Source: Betaproteobacteria bacterium
Lineage (GTDB): Bacteria > Pseudomonadota > Gammaproteobacteria > Burkholderiales > SG8-41
DNA: 12,342 nucleotides
Direction of reading: 5' to 3'
Assembly: GCA_025356695.1 (NCBI GenBank)
Contig: JANXSE010000346.1
Coordinates: 1 to 12,342 of the forward strand
Shown: piece after piece, positions 5,273 to 11,984 of the stretch
Numbering within the stretch: position 1 is the stretch's first letter
How the letters are laid out: each line of letters opens with the position of its first letter
The notes under the pieces: generated by a model
The model's input: the letters and a program-made list of their open reading frames with translations, nothing else
What the model was told of the DNA's origin: nothing
The model's database searches: none
Translations under genes and position numbers: made by a program

Positions 5273-6232
5273 TCACTCCGGCTTGATTCCGGCATTGCGG
5301 ATCAAGCGCCCGTATTTTTCATAATCACTCTTCACCAGCGCGGCGAACGCCGCAGGCCCGCCACTGACGATGCCCATGCCCTGCGCGGTCCACAATTCTT
5401 TTATTTCCGGTGTGGCGAGTATGCGCGACACCGCTGCATTCAACTGCTCGACGACCGCATCCGGCGTTGCCGCCGGCGCAAACAAGCCATGCCAGCCGCC
5501 GATTTCGAATTTCGGCAGACCCGATTCGGCCACTGTCGGCACTTCGGGTAGCAAGGGATCGCGCGCGGGGCCGGTAACCGCAATGGCACGCAGCATGCTG
5601 GCGCGTATTTGCGGCTGCACCACCGCCAGCGCGTAGAACATCAGGTCGATGCGCCCGCCCAGCATATCGGTAATCGCCGCCGGCCCGCCTTTGTACGGCA
5701 CGTGCGTCAGGTTGATTTTCGCCATCGCTTTGAACAACTCGCCGGCCAGATGAAAACCGCTGCCGAGCCCGGTCGAGCCGAAAGTCAGCACGCCGGGTTT
5801 GGCGCGCGCCAGCGCAATCAGTTCCTTCACTGTTTTCGCCGGCACACGGGGATGCGCGATCAGCACGTACGAAAATGCGCCCAGTTGCACCACGGGCTTC
5901 AGATCGCGCAAGGTATTGAAAGTCATTTTTGCATGCAGATGCGGGCTGCTGGTCAGCGCCGAACCGGGTGTCGCCAGCAGGGTGTAGCCGTCGCCCGGCG
6001 CACGCACCACCATTTCGATGGCGATGATTCCGGTCGCGCCCGGCCGGTTGTCGATTACCACGTTTTGCCCGAGCGTTTCGTTGAGGCGCTGGCCGATCGG
6101 CCGCATCAAGACGTCAACGGTGGTGCCGGGCGGAAAGCCCATCACCACGCGGATCGGTTTCGACGGATAAGGCTGCGCTGATGCCGCACCGCATGCGGCG
6201 AGCAGTACAAGCAGGCCTGGAAAGAATCGCAT
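5273..6232 (-). CDS. Bug family TTT substrate-binding receptor (third copy)
   Basis: This 319-residue receptor is the upstream member of the tandem Bug pair. The ATG at 6232 is chosen because GGAG (6238-6241) sits 5 nt before it; an in-frame TTG at 6247 would add five residues ahead of the signal peptide with no ribosome site. Family motifs are QPYPSKPIRVV, GFPPGTTVDVLMRP (32-45), DNRPGATG (61-68), GDGYTLLATPG, FGSTGLGSGFHLAGELF, HVPYKGGPAAITDMLGGRIDLMF and LPEVPTVAESGLP. The signal peptide is ambiguous: LAAC at 11-14 fits a lipobox, while ASA at 17-19 fits signal peptidase I. It is divergent from the MetC-like gene across 118 bp. Close similarity to the second copy points to duplication followed by ligand divergence, notably at the ligand loop (GFPPGTTVD versus GSVAGGGAD). 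Confidence 0.93.
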   Translation of the reverse strand: MRFFPGLLVLLAACGAASAQPYPSKPIRVVMGFPPGTTVDVLMRPIGQRLNETLGQNVVIDNRPGATGIIAIEMVVRAPGDGYTLLATPGSALTSSPHLHAKMTFNTLRDLKPVVQLGAFSYVLIAHPRVPAKTVKELIALARAKPGVLTFGSTGLGSGFHLAGELFKAMAKINLTHVPYKGGPAAITDMLGGRIDLMFYALAVVQPQIRASMLRAIAVTGPARDPLLPEVPTVAESGLPKFEIGGWHGLFAPAATPDAVVEQLNAAVSRILATPEIKELWTAQGMGIVSGGPAAFAALVKSDYEKYGRLIRNAGIKPE

Positions 6233-6237
6233 TGCAG

Positions 6238-6241
6238 CTCC
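6238..6241 (-). promoter_or_regulatory. Shine-Dalgarno GGAG fixing the start of the third Bug gene
   Basis: On the minus strand GGAG lies 5 nt upstream of ATG 6232, which decides this start over the TTG at 6247. Confidence 0.7.
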
Positions 6242-6350
6242 GGTCAATTCAACTTGATGATGTCACAGCCGCCGCGCGCGGGCAACGCGGTTGCGTGTGC
6301 GGCTACGCTACCGCAGAATAGCGGCTCTTTTACTTCCAGCGGCATCCACA

Positions 6351-7535
6351 GTGATCGACAGAAAAAAATTACGCCGCGACACGCTGACCAGCCACCTCGG
6401 CCGCGATCCGCAAAAACACGCCGGGCTCGTCAATGTGCCCGTCTATCGCGGCTCGACCGTGTTGTTTCCGGACGTCGCCACGTACGAAGGGCGCGACCCC
6501 GACGACTACAAGGTCATGCGTTACGGCATCTATGGCACGCCGACCACCTTTGCGCTCGAAGACGCGGTAGCGCAACTCGAAGGCGGCGACAAAGCGGTAG
6601 CGCTGCCGTCAGGGCTCGCCGCGATTACCGCGGCACTCGCGGCATTCACCAAAAACGGCGACCACATACTGATGGTCGACAGCGTCTACGGGCCAACGCG
6701 CAATTTCTGCAAACGGCGCCTCGCGCCGTACGGCGTTGAGGTCCAGTACTACGACCCGCTGATCGGCGCCGGCATCGCCAAACTGATCCGGCCGAATACC
6801 ACGCTCGTTTATTGCGAAGTGCCGGGTTCGCTGTCGTTCGAAATGCAGGATATTCCGGCCATTGCCGCTGCCGCACATGCGAAAAATATTCCCTTGCTGT
6901 GCGACAACACCTGGGGCACGCCGTACTTTTTTCGCGCCTTCGAACACGGCGTCGATGTTTCCATCCACGCCGGCACCAAATACATCGTCGGTCATGCCGA
7001 CGCGCTGATGGGCCTCGTCGTCACCAGCGAAAAATACTGGCTGCCGGTGCGCCGCGCGGTTGCCGATTACGGCTACAGCGTCAGCCCCGATGACTGCTAC
7101 CTTGCGCTGCGCGGCTTGCGCACCATCGGCGTGCGCATGCGCCACCAGCAGCAAAGCGCGCTGAAGGTTGCGCGCTGGCTGGAAAAACGGCCGGAAGTGT
7201 TGCGCGTGCTGTACCCGGCGCTCGAATCCGATCCGGGCCATGCGATCTGGAAACGCGATTTCGACGGCGCCGCCTCGCTGTTCGGTGTGGTTCTGAAGCC
7301 GGTCGCGTGGGAAGCGGTCGGCGCAATGATAGATGCGCTCGAACTCTTCGGCATCGGTTCGAGCTGGGGCGGTTATGAAAGCCTCGCCATCCGCGCCGAC
7401 ATCAAAACCTATAGAACCGCCACGACGTGGAACCCCGGCGGGCCGCTGATACGCCTGCACATCGGCCTCGAAGACGCGGACGACTTGATCGCCGATCTCG
7501 AGCGCGGTCTGACGAAACTGAAGGGAGGCGCATGA
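6351..7535 (+). CDS. metC: Cystathionine beta-lyase-type PLP enzyme
   Basis: This is a 394-residue Cys/Met-metabolism PLP-dependent enzyme, the usual length for MetC, which cleaves cystathionine to homocysteine, pyruvate and ammonia in methionine synthesis. GTG 6351 is preferred because the protein then begins with the conserved DTLTSHLGRDP region; an earlier TTG at 6291 adds an unconserved leader. Landmarks are PPV-like NVPVYRGSTV (28-37), MRYGIYGTPT (56-65), LPSGLAAI (85-92), DSVYGPT (110-116) with the stacking Tyr113, Asp185 in CDNTWGTP, and the PLP Schiff-base Lys210 in HAGTKYIVGHAD. The Arg of the YGRR phosphate-binding motif is replaced (YGIYG). A related C-S lyase or gamma-lyase role cannot be excluded. 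Its stop overlaps the next gene by 4 bp (ATGA), forming a two-gene operon. It is divergent from the third Bug gene. Confidence 0.85.
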   Translation: MIDRKKLRRDTLTSHLGRDPQKHAGLVNVPVYRGSTVLFPDVATYEGRDPDDYKVMRYGIYGTPTTFALEDAVAQLEGGDKAVALPSGLAAITAALAAFTKNGDHILMVDSVYGPTRNFCKRRLAPYGVEVQYYDPLIGAGIAKLIRPNTTLVYCEVPGSLSFEMQDIPAIAAAAHAKNIPLLCDNTWGTPYFFRAFEHGVDVSIHAGTKYIVGHADALMGLVVTSEKYWLPVRRAVADYGYSVSPDDCYLALRGLRTIGVRMRHQQQSALKVARWLEKRPEVLRVLYPALESDPGHAIWKRDFDGAASLFGVVLKPVAWEAVGAMIDALELFGIGSSWGGYESLAIRADIKTYRTATTWNPGGPLIRLHIGLEDADDLIADLERGLTKLKGGA

Positions 7536-8059
7536 GCGAACCCGCACCGCGCGCCGACGAAAAGGTGCTGACCAGCCTGTTGCTGGCGACGGTAATACTC
7601 GCCGCCGTCGCGCTGATGCGCGAAGGCCCGCAGTACGACAACGTGCTCGAGGGCTGGCGTTTTTTCAACACCGCGTTTTTCACCGGCACGCTGATCGGCT
7701 TTCTCGGCTGGACGCAGACCTTTCGCATCGTGCCAACACTCAGCCTGAAACCGGCCGACCGCCAGCCGTGGATCGCCGCCTTCGCGCTCGGGCTCGTTTT
7801 CACCGTCGGCGGCTCGTGGCTGAATCGCAGCTACACCACGCCGACCGGGCGCGTCATGGTTGCCGAAATCGATACGTTGAAGGAAATCAAGGATGACCGC
7901 TGGCAGCTGTCGGTCAAACACAGCGACGGCAGCTATCAGCGCTATCAGATCACCAAAGCAGCGGCCGACACACTGCAAAAACAGAACAGCGTGCGCATGG
8001 ATGTCGGCCGCGGCGCGCTTGGTTTTGATTTGATCACACGCTTCGAAGCAAACAAATAA
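7532..8059 (+). CDS. Small three-helix membrane protein, family not recognised
   Basis: This 175-residue protein starts at ATG 7532, overlapping the lyase stop by 4 bp, with GGGAGG at 7523-7528 just upstream, so translation is coupled. Three hydrophobic segments are visible at about 12-29, 46-63 and 80-97, the second containing GTLIGFLGWTQTF. A soluble C-terminal domain of about 75 residues (101-175) follows, beginning TTPTGRVMVAEID and rich in alternating beta-type residues and charges. I do not recognise the family. The overlap with a MetC-type gene suggests a membrane partner or transporter-associated role, but no transport motif is seen. The TAA is directly followed by a short GC hairpin with TTTT, so the transcript may end here. 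Confidence 0.8.
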   Translation: MSEPAPRADEKVLTSLLLATVILAAVALMREGPQYDNVLEGWRFFNTAFFTGTLIGFLGWTQTFRIVPTLSLKPADRQPWIAAFALGLVFTVGGSWLNRSYTTPTGRVMVAEIDTLKEIKDDRWQLSVKHSDGSYQRYQITKAAADTLQKQNSVRMDVGRGALGFDLITRFEANK

Positions 8060-8082
8060 CCGCCGCCCGACGGCGGAGTTTT
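8060..8082 (+). terminator. Weak intrinsic terminator after the membrane protein gene
   Basis: CCGCCG (8060-8065) and CGGCGG (8071-8076) form a perfect 6-bp stem with a 5-nt loop, followed by AGTTTT. The stem starts at the base after the TAA. The short T-run makes it a weak candidate. Confidence 0.5.
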
Positions 8083-8106
8083 GCAGGCAATATCGGGAGG
8101 AAAGTC

Positions 8107-9792
8107 ATGCGAAGCTGCACCGCTTTATGCCTGGCGTTGTATTTACTGCTGTCATCGCTCGCCGGTGCGCAGCCGCCCGACCGCATTTTTTACAACGGCA
8201 AGATACTCACCGTCGATCAGAAATTTTCAGTGGCGAGCGCCATCGCGATTCGCGGCGAACGCATCGTTGCCGTCGGCGACACCGTGGCGATACGCAAACT
8301 TGCCGCGCAATCCACCGTACAAACCGATCTGCGCGGCCGCACGGTGATACCGGGGTTGATCGACAACCATTTGCATTACCTGCGCGGCTCGAATTTCATG
8401 CCCTACGAATTAAGGCTTGAAGGCGTGTTGTCGCGCAAGGAGGCGCTGGAAAAAATCACCGCGCACGCGAAAGAACTCGGACCGGGCAGCGAAGCAGGCA
8501 AATGGATTTACGTGCTGGGCGGCTGGCATGAGCAGCAATTCGCCGACAAGCCCGGCGGCTTCACGCAGGAAGAACTCGATGCGGCAGCGCCGAACAACCC
8601 GGTCTACATCCAGAAAACCTATTCCGATTTCTACATGAACGCCCCCGCGATCAAATTGATCGCACCCATGATCGGCGAGCTTTACAAGGGATCAGCGCAT
8701 GTGCGCACCAGCAACTACGAAGGGCGCCGTGTACTCTATGCCGCGCTCAAGTACATGCCGCGCGCAGCAACCGAGGAAAAAGCGGCCGGGCCGGCCGGCG
8801 CCAAAGCAGACGACGGCATCGAGGAATGGGTCGTCAACGACATGCCAAAACGCATACGCGAAGTGCAGGCCTTCAACACGCAGTTGAACAAACTCGGCCT
8901 CACCACCGTCTACGACATGGGCTATCTCGACGGACCGTATGAACCGCTCGAACGCCTGCTCAAAGAAAACGCGCTGACGGTGCGCGTGTATTACCCGCTG
9001 CAGTATTACATTCGCACACCGCAGGAAGTGCCAAAGGTGCTGGAAATGATACGCAGCGAAAAACCGCTGTCGCGCAATAACTGGCTGGGCGTGCTCGGTA
9101 TGGGCGAACATGTTTACGGCCCGATACATGACTCTGCGTTTCTGCCGAAGCAGGTTTTTGCGCCGGAGCATTACGAGCAGTTCCGCAGACTCGCCACCGC
9201 TGCGGCGCGGTACGGCTGGCAGATCCACGAACACACAGCAGTCGATACCACCATACGCAATCTGCTCGACATGTCGGAAGAGATTGCGAAGCAATATCCG
9301 ATCCGCGATCTGCGCTGGGTGCTCGCCCACGTTGAATTCCTCACGCCGGAATTGCTTGAGCGCGCCAAACACCTCGGCTGGGTGATGGCACTGCACAATC
9401 ACACGGTAAAACCGAAAATGGCCGGCGCCGACCGCCCACCGGCGCGCATGATTCAGGACAGCGGCATTCCCTGGGGTCTCGGCTCCGACGGCACCATCGT
9501 TGCCACCATCAATCCGTTTCATACGATCTGGGAATACACGGCGGGCCGCATCTTCCCTTCCATCAAGGTCTATGAGCAGGTACTGACGCGCGAGGAAGCG
9601 CTGATCGCGCACACGCGGTCGAACGCTTATCTGCTGTTCATGGAAAAGGATCTCGGCACGCTGGAGGCCGGCAAGCTCGCCGATCTGGTGGTGCTCGACC
9701 GCGACTACATAACCATACCGCTCGATGATATTCTCAATATCAAGCCGGTGATGACCATGGCCGGCGGCAAAATCGTTTACGAGGCGAAGTGA
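8107..9792 (+). CDS. Exported YtcJ-like metal-dependent amidohydrolase
   Basis: This 561-residue enzyme belongs to the amidohydrolase superfamily, Amidohydrolase_3/YtcJ branch, which hydrolyses C-N bonds of amide or cyclic substrates using bound metal. GGGAGG at 8095-8100 precedes ATG 8107. A signal peptide covers residues 1-21 (AGA before QPPDRIF), so the enzyme is periplasmic. The N-terminal beta-sandwich strand FYNGKILTVDQ (28-38) is followed by the first metal motif in IPGLIDNHLH (H88, H90), a long family-specific middle region, H374 and H376 in IHEHTAVD, H408 in LAHVEFLTPE, and the catalytic Asp461 in GLGSDGTIV. The C-terminal GTLEAGKLADLVVLDRDY segment is the standard closing motif. All metal-ligand positions appear intact. 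Substrate is unknown. It heads a likely + strand cluster with the cupredoxin-like gene 13 bp downstream. Confidence 0.9.
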   Translation: MRSCTALCLALYLLLSSLAGAQPPDRIFYNGKILTVDQKFSVASAIAIRGERIVAVGDTVAIRKLAAQSTVQTDLRGRTVIPGLIDNHLHYLRGSNFMPYELRLEGVLSRKEALEKITAHAKELGPGSEAGKWIYVLGGWHEQQFADKPGGFTQEELDAAAPNNPVYIQKTYSDFYMNAPAIKLIAPMIGELYKGSAHVRTSNYEGRRVLYAALKYMPRAATEEKAAGPAGAKADDGIEEWVVNDMPKRIREVQAFNTQLNKLGLTTVYDMGYLDGPYEPLERLLKENALTVRVYYPLQYYIRTPQEVPKVLEMIRSEKPLSRNNWLGVLGMGEHVYGPIHDSAFLPKQVFAPEHYEQFRRLATAAARYGWQIHEHTAVDTTIRNLLDMSEEIAKQYPIRDLRWVLAHVEFLTPELLERAKHLGWVMALHNHTVKPKMAGADRPPARMIQDSGIPWGLGSDGTIVATINPFHTIWEYTAGRIFPSIKVYEQVLTREEALIAHTRSNAYLLFMEKDLGTLEAGKLADLVVLDRDYITIPLDDILNIKPVMTMAGGKIVYEAK

Positions 9793-9805
9793 GCGGAGGC
9801 GCGTG

Positions 9806-10168
9806 ATGCGGATCTTGATAACAGTGGTGTGTGCATTGGCGATGTGCACTGCTGATGCCGCCGAACCGGCAGCAAAAACATTTGAGCTCGGCATCAGCGG
9901 CGGCAGCGTGGCGAAAGAACAGCGCCTGATCCGCGTCGAGAAAGGCGCGGCGGTGAAGCTGCGCGTGAGCAGCGACACCGCGGGCAGTCTGCATCTGCAC
10001 GCCTACAAACTCGAAGTGCAGCTGAAGCCCGGCGCGCCGGCGGAACTGGCGTTCACTGCGCGCGCTACCGGGCGCTTCCGCTTTGAGTGGCATGCCGACA
10101 ATGCCGCCGCCAAAAGCGGCGACCATCACGGCCCGCCATTGGCAACACTGGAAGTCATGCCGAAATGA
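9806..10168 (+). CDS. Periplasmic cupredoxin-like protein
   Basis: This 120-residue protein has a signal peptide (1-19, cleavage after DAA). GGAGG at 9795-9799 lies 6 nt before ATG 9806; a GTG at 9803 is one codon upstream. The mature protein resembles a cupredoxin-type beta-sandwich: VEKGAAVKLRVSSDTAGSLHLHAY (44-67), then a PGAPAELAFTARATGRFRFEWH stretch (75-96). Histidines H63, H65, H96, H107 and H108 could form a metal site, but no blue-copper Cys or Cys-His-Met set is present. It overlaps the next gene by 4 bp (ATGA), a tight pairing with the polytopic membrane protein. It might carry copper or another ligand for that partner. The fold is inferred from pattern only, and the metal is not certain. 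Confidence 0.75.
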   Translation: MRILITVVCALAMCTADAAEPAAKTFELGISGGSVAKEQRLIRVEKGAAVKLRVSSDTAGSLHLHAYKLEVQLKPGAPAELAFTARATGRFRFEWHADNAAAKSGDHHGPPLATLEVMPK

Positions 10169-11628
10169 TTTTGGTGAAAGCGCTGGCGTATCTGGCCGGC
10201 GCGGCGCTGGTCTGGCTGCCGCAGCCGGTCGGCGCCCACGCCTTCGGTGAACGTTATGATCTACCCGCACCACTGGCCTACTTTGTCATCGGCGCAGCTG
10301 CCGTGGTGGCGCTCTCGTTTGTAGCGGCGGCGATTTTTGCGCGCACGCGCCCGCACCATGCCGACGCGCCATCGTTTGTTCTCGCCGCCGGCCCGCTGCT
10401 ACCGGTATTGCATTTTTTGGCGCGTGTGCTCGGCCTTGTTCTGTTTGTCGCCACCATCACCGCCGGCCTCTACGGTTCGCGCAGCCCGGAAGCCAATCTC
10501 GCGCCAACGCTGGTGTGGATCATCTGGTGGGTCGGGCTGTCGTTGACTGTCGCCACTATCGGCAATGTGTGGCCGGCGTTCGATCCGTGGCGCACGCTGT
10601 TCGCCCTCATCGACACGCTGGCACGGCGCTGCGGCCGCGCGCAGGGTATCGCCTTGAATTGGCGTTATCCGCAGGCGCTGGGCGTATGGCCCGCGACGTT
10701 GCTGCTGCTGCTCTTCTCCTGGTTCGAAGTGATTTATCTGAAGGCCTCGATTCCACCGCATATCGCCACCGTCGGCCTCTGCTGGACTGTGTTCACGCTG
10801 GCCGGCATGCTGTTGTTCGGACGCGAGTCATGGCAACGCAACGCCGACGTGTTCGCGGTTTATTTCGCCGCACTCGGCCGCTTCGCCGCTGCCGCACCAT
10901 CCGGCAACAACAACATCGTGCTGCGGCCGTGGGGACGCGCACTGACCGGTGCAGACGCACTACCCGCCGGAATGGTGGGCTTTGTCATTGCAATGTTATC
11001 CACCGTGCTGTTCGACGGTCTGCTCGGCGGACAACTCTGGTGGACTGTGCAGCGCGCGCTTAACGGCTGGTTTCCGCAATGGGCCGACGACCTCGGTTAT
11101 TTCACCGGCAGCATCGGGCTCATGGCGACATGGCTGTTGTTTCTTGCCGCCTATCTGCTGGTCTGCGCCGTAACGCAATGGCTTGCCGGTGGCCGCAGCT
11201 TGAACGGCATCGCGCGCATGTTCGTGCAGAGTCTGGTGCCGATCGCCGTGGCCTATCTGATTGCGCACAATATGGCGAATCTGCTGATTCAGGGCCAGTT
11301 GCTGATTCCGCTGCTGTCCAATCCGCTCGGCCGCAAATGGGATTTGTTCGGCACCGCCGGCTTCGAGCCCGATATCGGCATTATCGATGCGCGCATCACC
11401 TGGTACGTCGCGATCGGCGCCATCGTCATCGGACATGTGATTTCGGTATGGCTCGCGCACCGCGTGGCTTTGCGCGAATTCGGTTCAGCACGGCGCGCGG
11501 TCGTTGCTTCGATTCCGCTGACAGTGCTGATGATTATTTATACGGCAATCAGCCTTTCGGTAATCGCCGAGCCGCTGGTGCAGTTTCGGGGCGCGGGAGA
11601 ACAGGAAGTGTCTGCTCCGAGTCGCTAA
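10165..11628 (+). CDS. Eleven-helix membrane protein, annotated elsewhere as fenitrothion hydrolase-like
   Basis: This 487-residue protein has about eleven hydrophobic segments (near 5-22, 36-58, 80-102, 113-136, 172-193, 199-218, 267-289, 317-341, 354-376, 411-432 and 447-468). A conserved-looking GAHAFGERYDLP loop (23-34) follows the first helix, with VWPAFDPWRTLF (135-146) and YLIAHNMANLL (364-374) further on. From memory, homologues of this type are labelled fenitrothion hydrolase in some proteobacterial and mycobacterial genomes; that label rests on Burkholderia fed genes and may not describe the normal role. ATG 10165 overlaps the cupredoxin-like stop by 4 bp, so the two are translationally coupled. 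A natural role in copper or periplasmic metal handling is possible because of the partner. Membrane location is certain; function is not. Confidence 0.75.
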   Translation: MILVKALAYLAGAALVWLPQPVGAHAFGERYDLPAPLAYFVIGAAAVVALSFVAAAIFARTRPHHADAPSFVLAAGPLLPVLHFLARVLGLVLFVATITAGLYGSRSPEANLAPTLVWIIWWVGLSLTVATIGNVWPAFDPWRTLFALIDTLARRCGRAQGIALNWRYPQALGVWPATLLLLLFSWFEVIYLKASIPPHIATVGLCWTVFTLAGMLLFGRESWQRNADVFAVYFAALGRFAAAAPSGNNNIVLRPWGRALTGADALPAGMVGFVIAMLSTVLFDGLLGGQLWWTVQRALNGWFPQWADDLGYFTGSIGLMATWLLFLAAYLLVCAVTQWLAGGRSLNGIARMFVQSLVPIAVAYLIAHNMANLLIQGQLLIPLLSNPLGRKWDLFGTAGFEPDIGIIDARITWYVAIGAIVIGHVISVWLAHRVALREFGSARRAVVASIPLTVLMIIYTAISLSVIAEPLVQFRGAGEQEVSAPSR

Positions 11629-11667
11629 ACCCGAAAGCCGTGTTTCGCCGTAGACGCAAGGCATTTC

Positions 11668-11905
11668 CTCCCCTGAGAGCCGCCGAGCAGCACAGCCGCG
11701 CCGGGGGGAGTCGGCGAGGACTGTCTGAGTCCTCGCGGCATTATCGCGAGGGCGAGTTCCGCAGCCGCCCGGCGTGGCGAGCAGCGCAGGGAAGTCCGCA
11801 GGACCGGCGAACCGGGGCGGCCTTCTCTTTGGTTACTTTCTCTTGGCCGCTCAAGAGAAAGTAACTAGCCGCCGGGCTACCCCCGGCCAAAATGAAGCGC
11901 AAAAA
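11668..11905. repeat. Large structured intergenic element, inverted-repeat-rich
   Basis: The region between the membrane protein stop and the TrmO gene (11629-11984) has no believable gene. It contains CGAGGACT/AGTCCTCG (11715-11722 and 11728-11735), an overlapping alternative CCTCGCG/CGCGAGG (11731-11737 and 11745-11751), and a 14-bp perfect stem GTTACTTTCTCTTG / CAAGAGAAAGTAAC (11832-11845 and 11852-11865, 6-nt loop). That stem is nested in GGCGGC/GCCGCC (11816-11821 and 11868-11873) and CCGGG/CCCGG (11812-11816 and 11882-11886). The pattern resembles a long dispersed repeat I recall from beta- and gammaproteobacterial intergenic regions. Borders are approximate. Confidence 0.7.
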
Positions 11906-11922
11906 GCGAACAACGCCAGAAG

Positions 11923-11962
11923 CTCACCCCTCACCCTGCCCATCTCCCTCAAGGGGAGAGGG
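11923..11962. repeat. Short CTCACCC-type dispersed repeat with hairpin
   Basis: A CTCACCCCTCACCCTGCCC run leads into TCTCCC (11943-11948), a 5-nt loop and GGGAGA (11954-11959). This is the common CCCTCACCC...CTCTCCC...GGGGAGAGGG type of proteobacterial intergenic repeat (recalled, not searched). It sits 22 bp past the end of the minus-strand TrmO gene and may end its transcript. Confidence 0.6.
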
Positions 11963-11984
11963 AACCTGCTAACAACTCGCGCGA

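Noticed and set aside
6291..6319. TTGCGT-17-CAGAAT as a promoter for the MetC-like gene
   Set aside because: Both boxes match consensus only partly; with no other support it cannot be separated from chance, although a promoter must exist somewhere in this 118-bp divergent gap.
6609..7547. A 312-codon open frame on the minus strand
   Set aside because: It lies opposite the MetC-like gene, is rich in Arg/Ala/His as expected for an antisense reading of GC-rich coding DNA, and has no recognisable motif.
8692..9978. A 428-codon open frame on the minus strand
   Set aside because: It is antisense to the amidohydrolase gene, whose complete family motifs and ribosome site are clear; the minus frame is open because of GC-rich codon bias and its translation shows no domain pattern.
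11629..11984. CRISPR-like array in the repeat-rich intergenic region
   Set aside because: The repeats are inverted and unlike one another; there is no regularly spaced direct repeat with unique spacers and no cas gene in the window.
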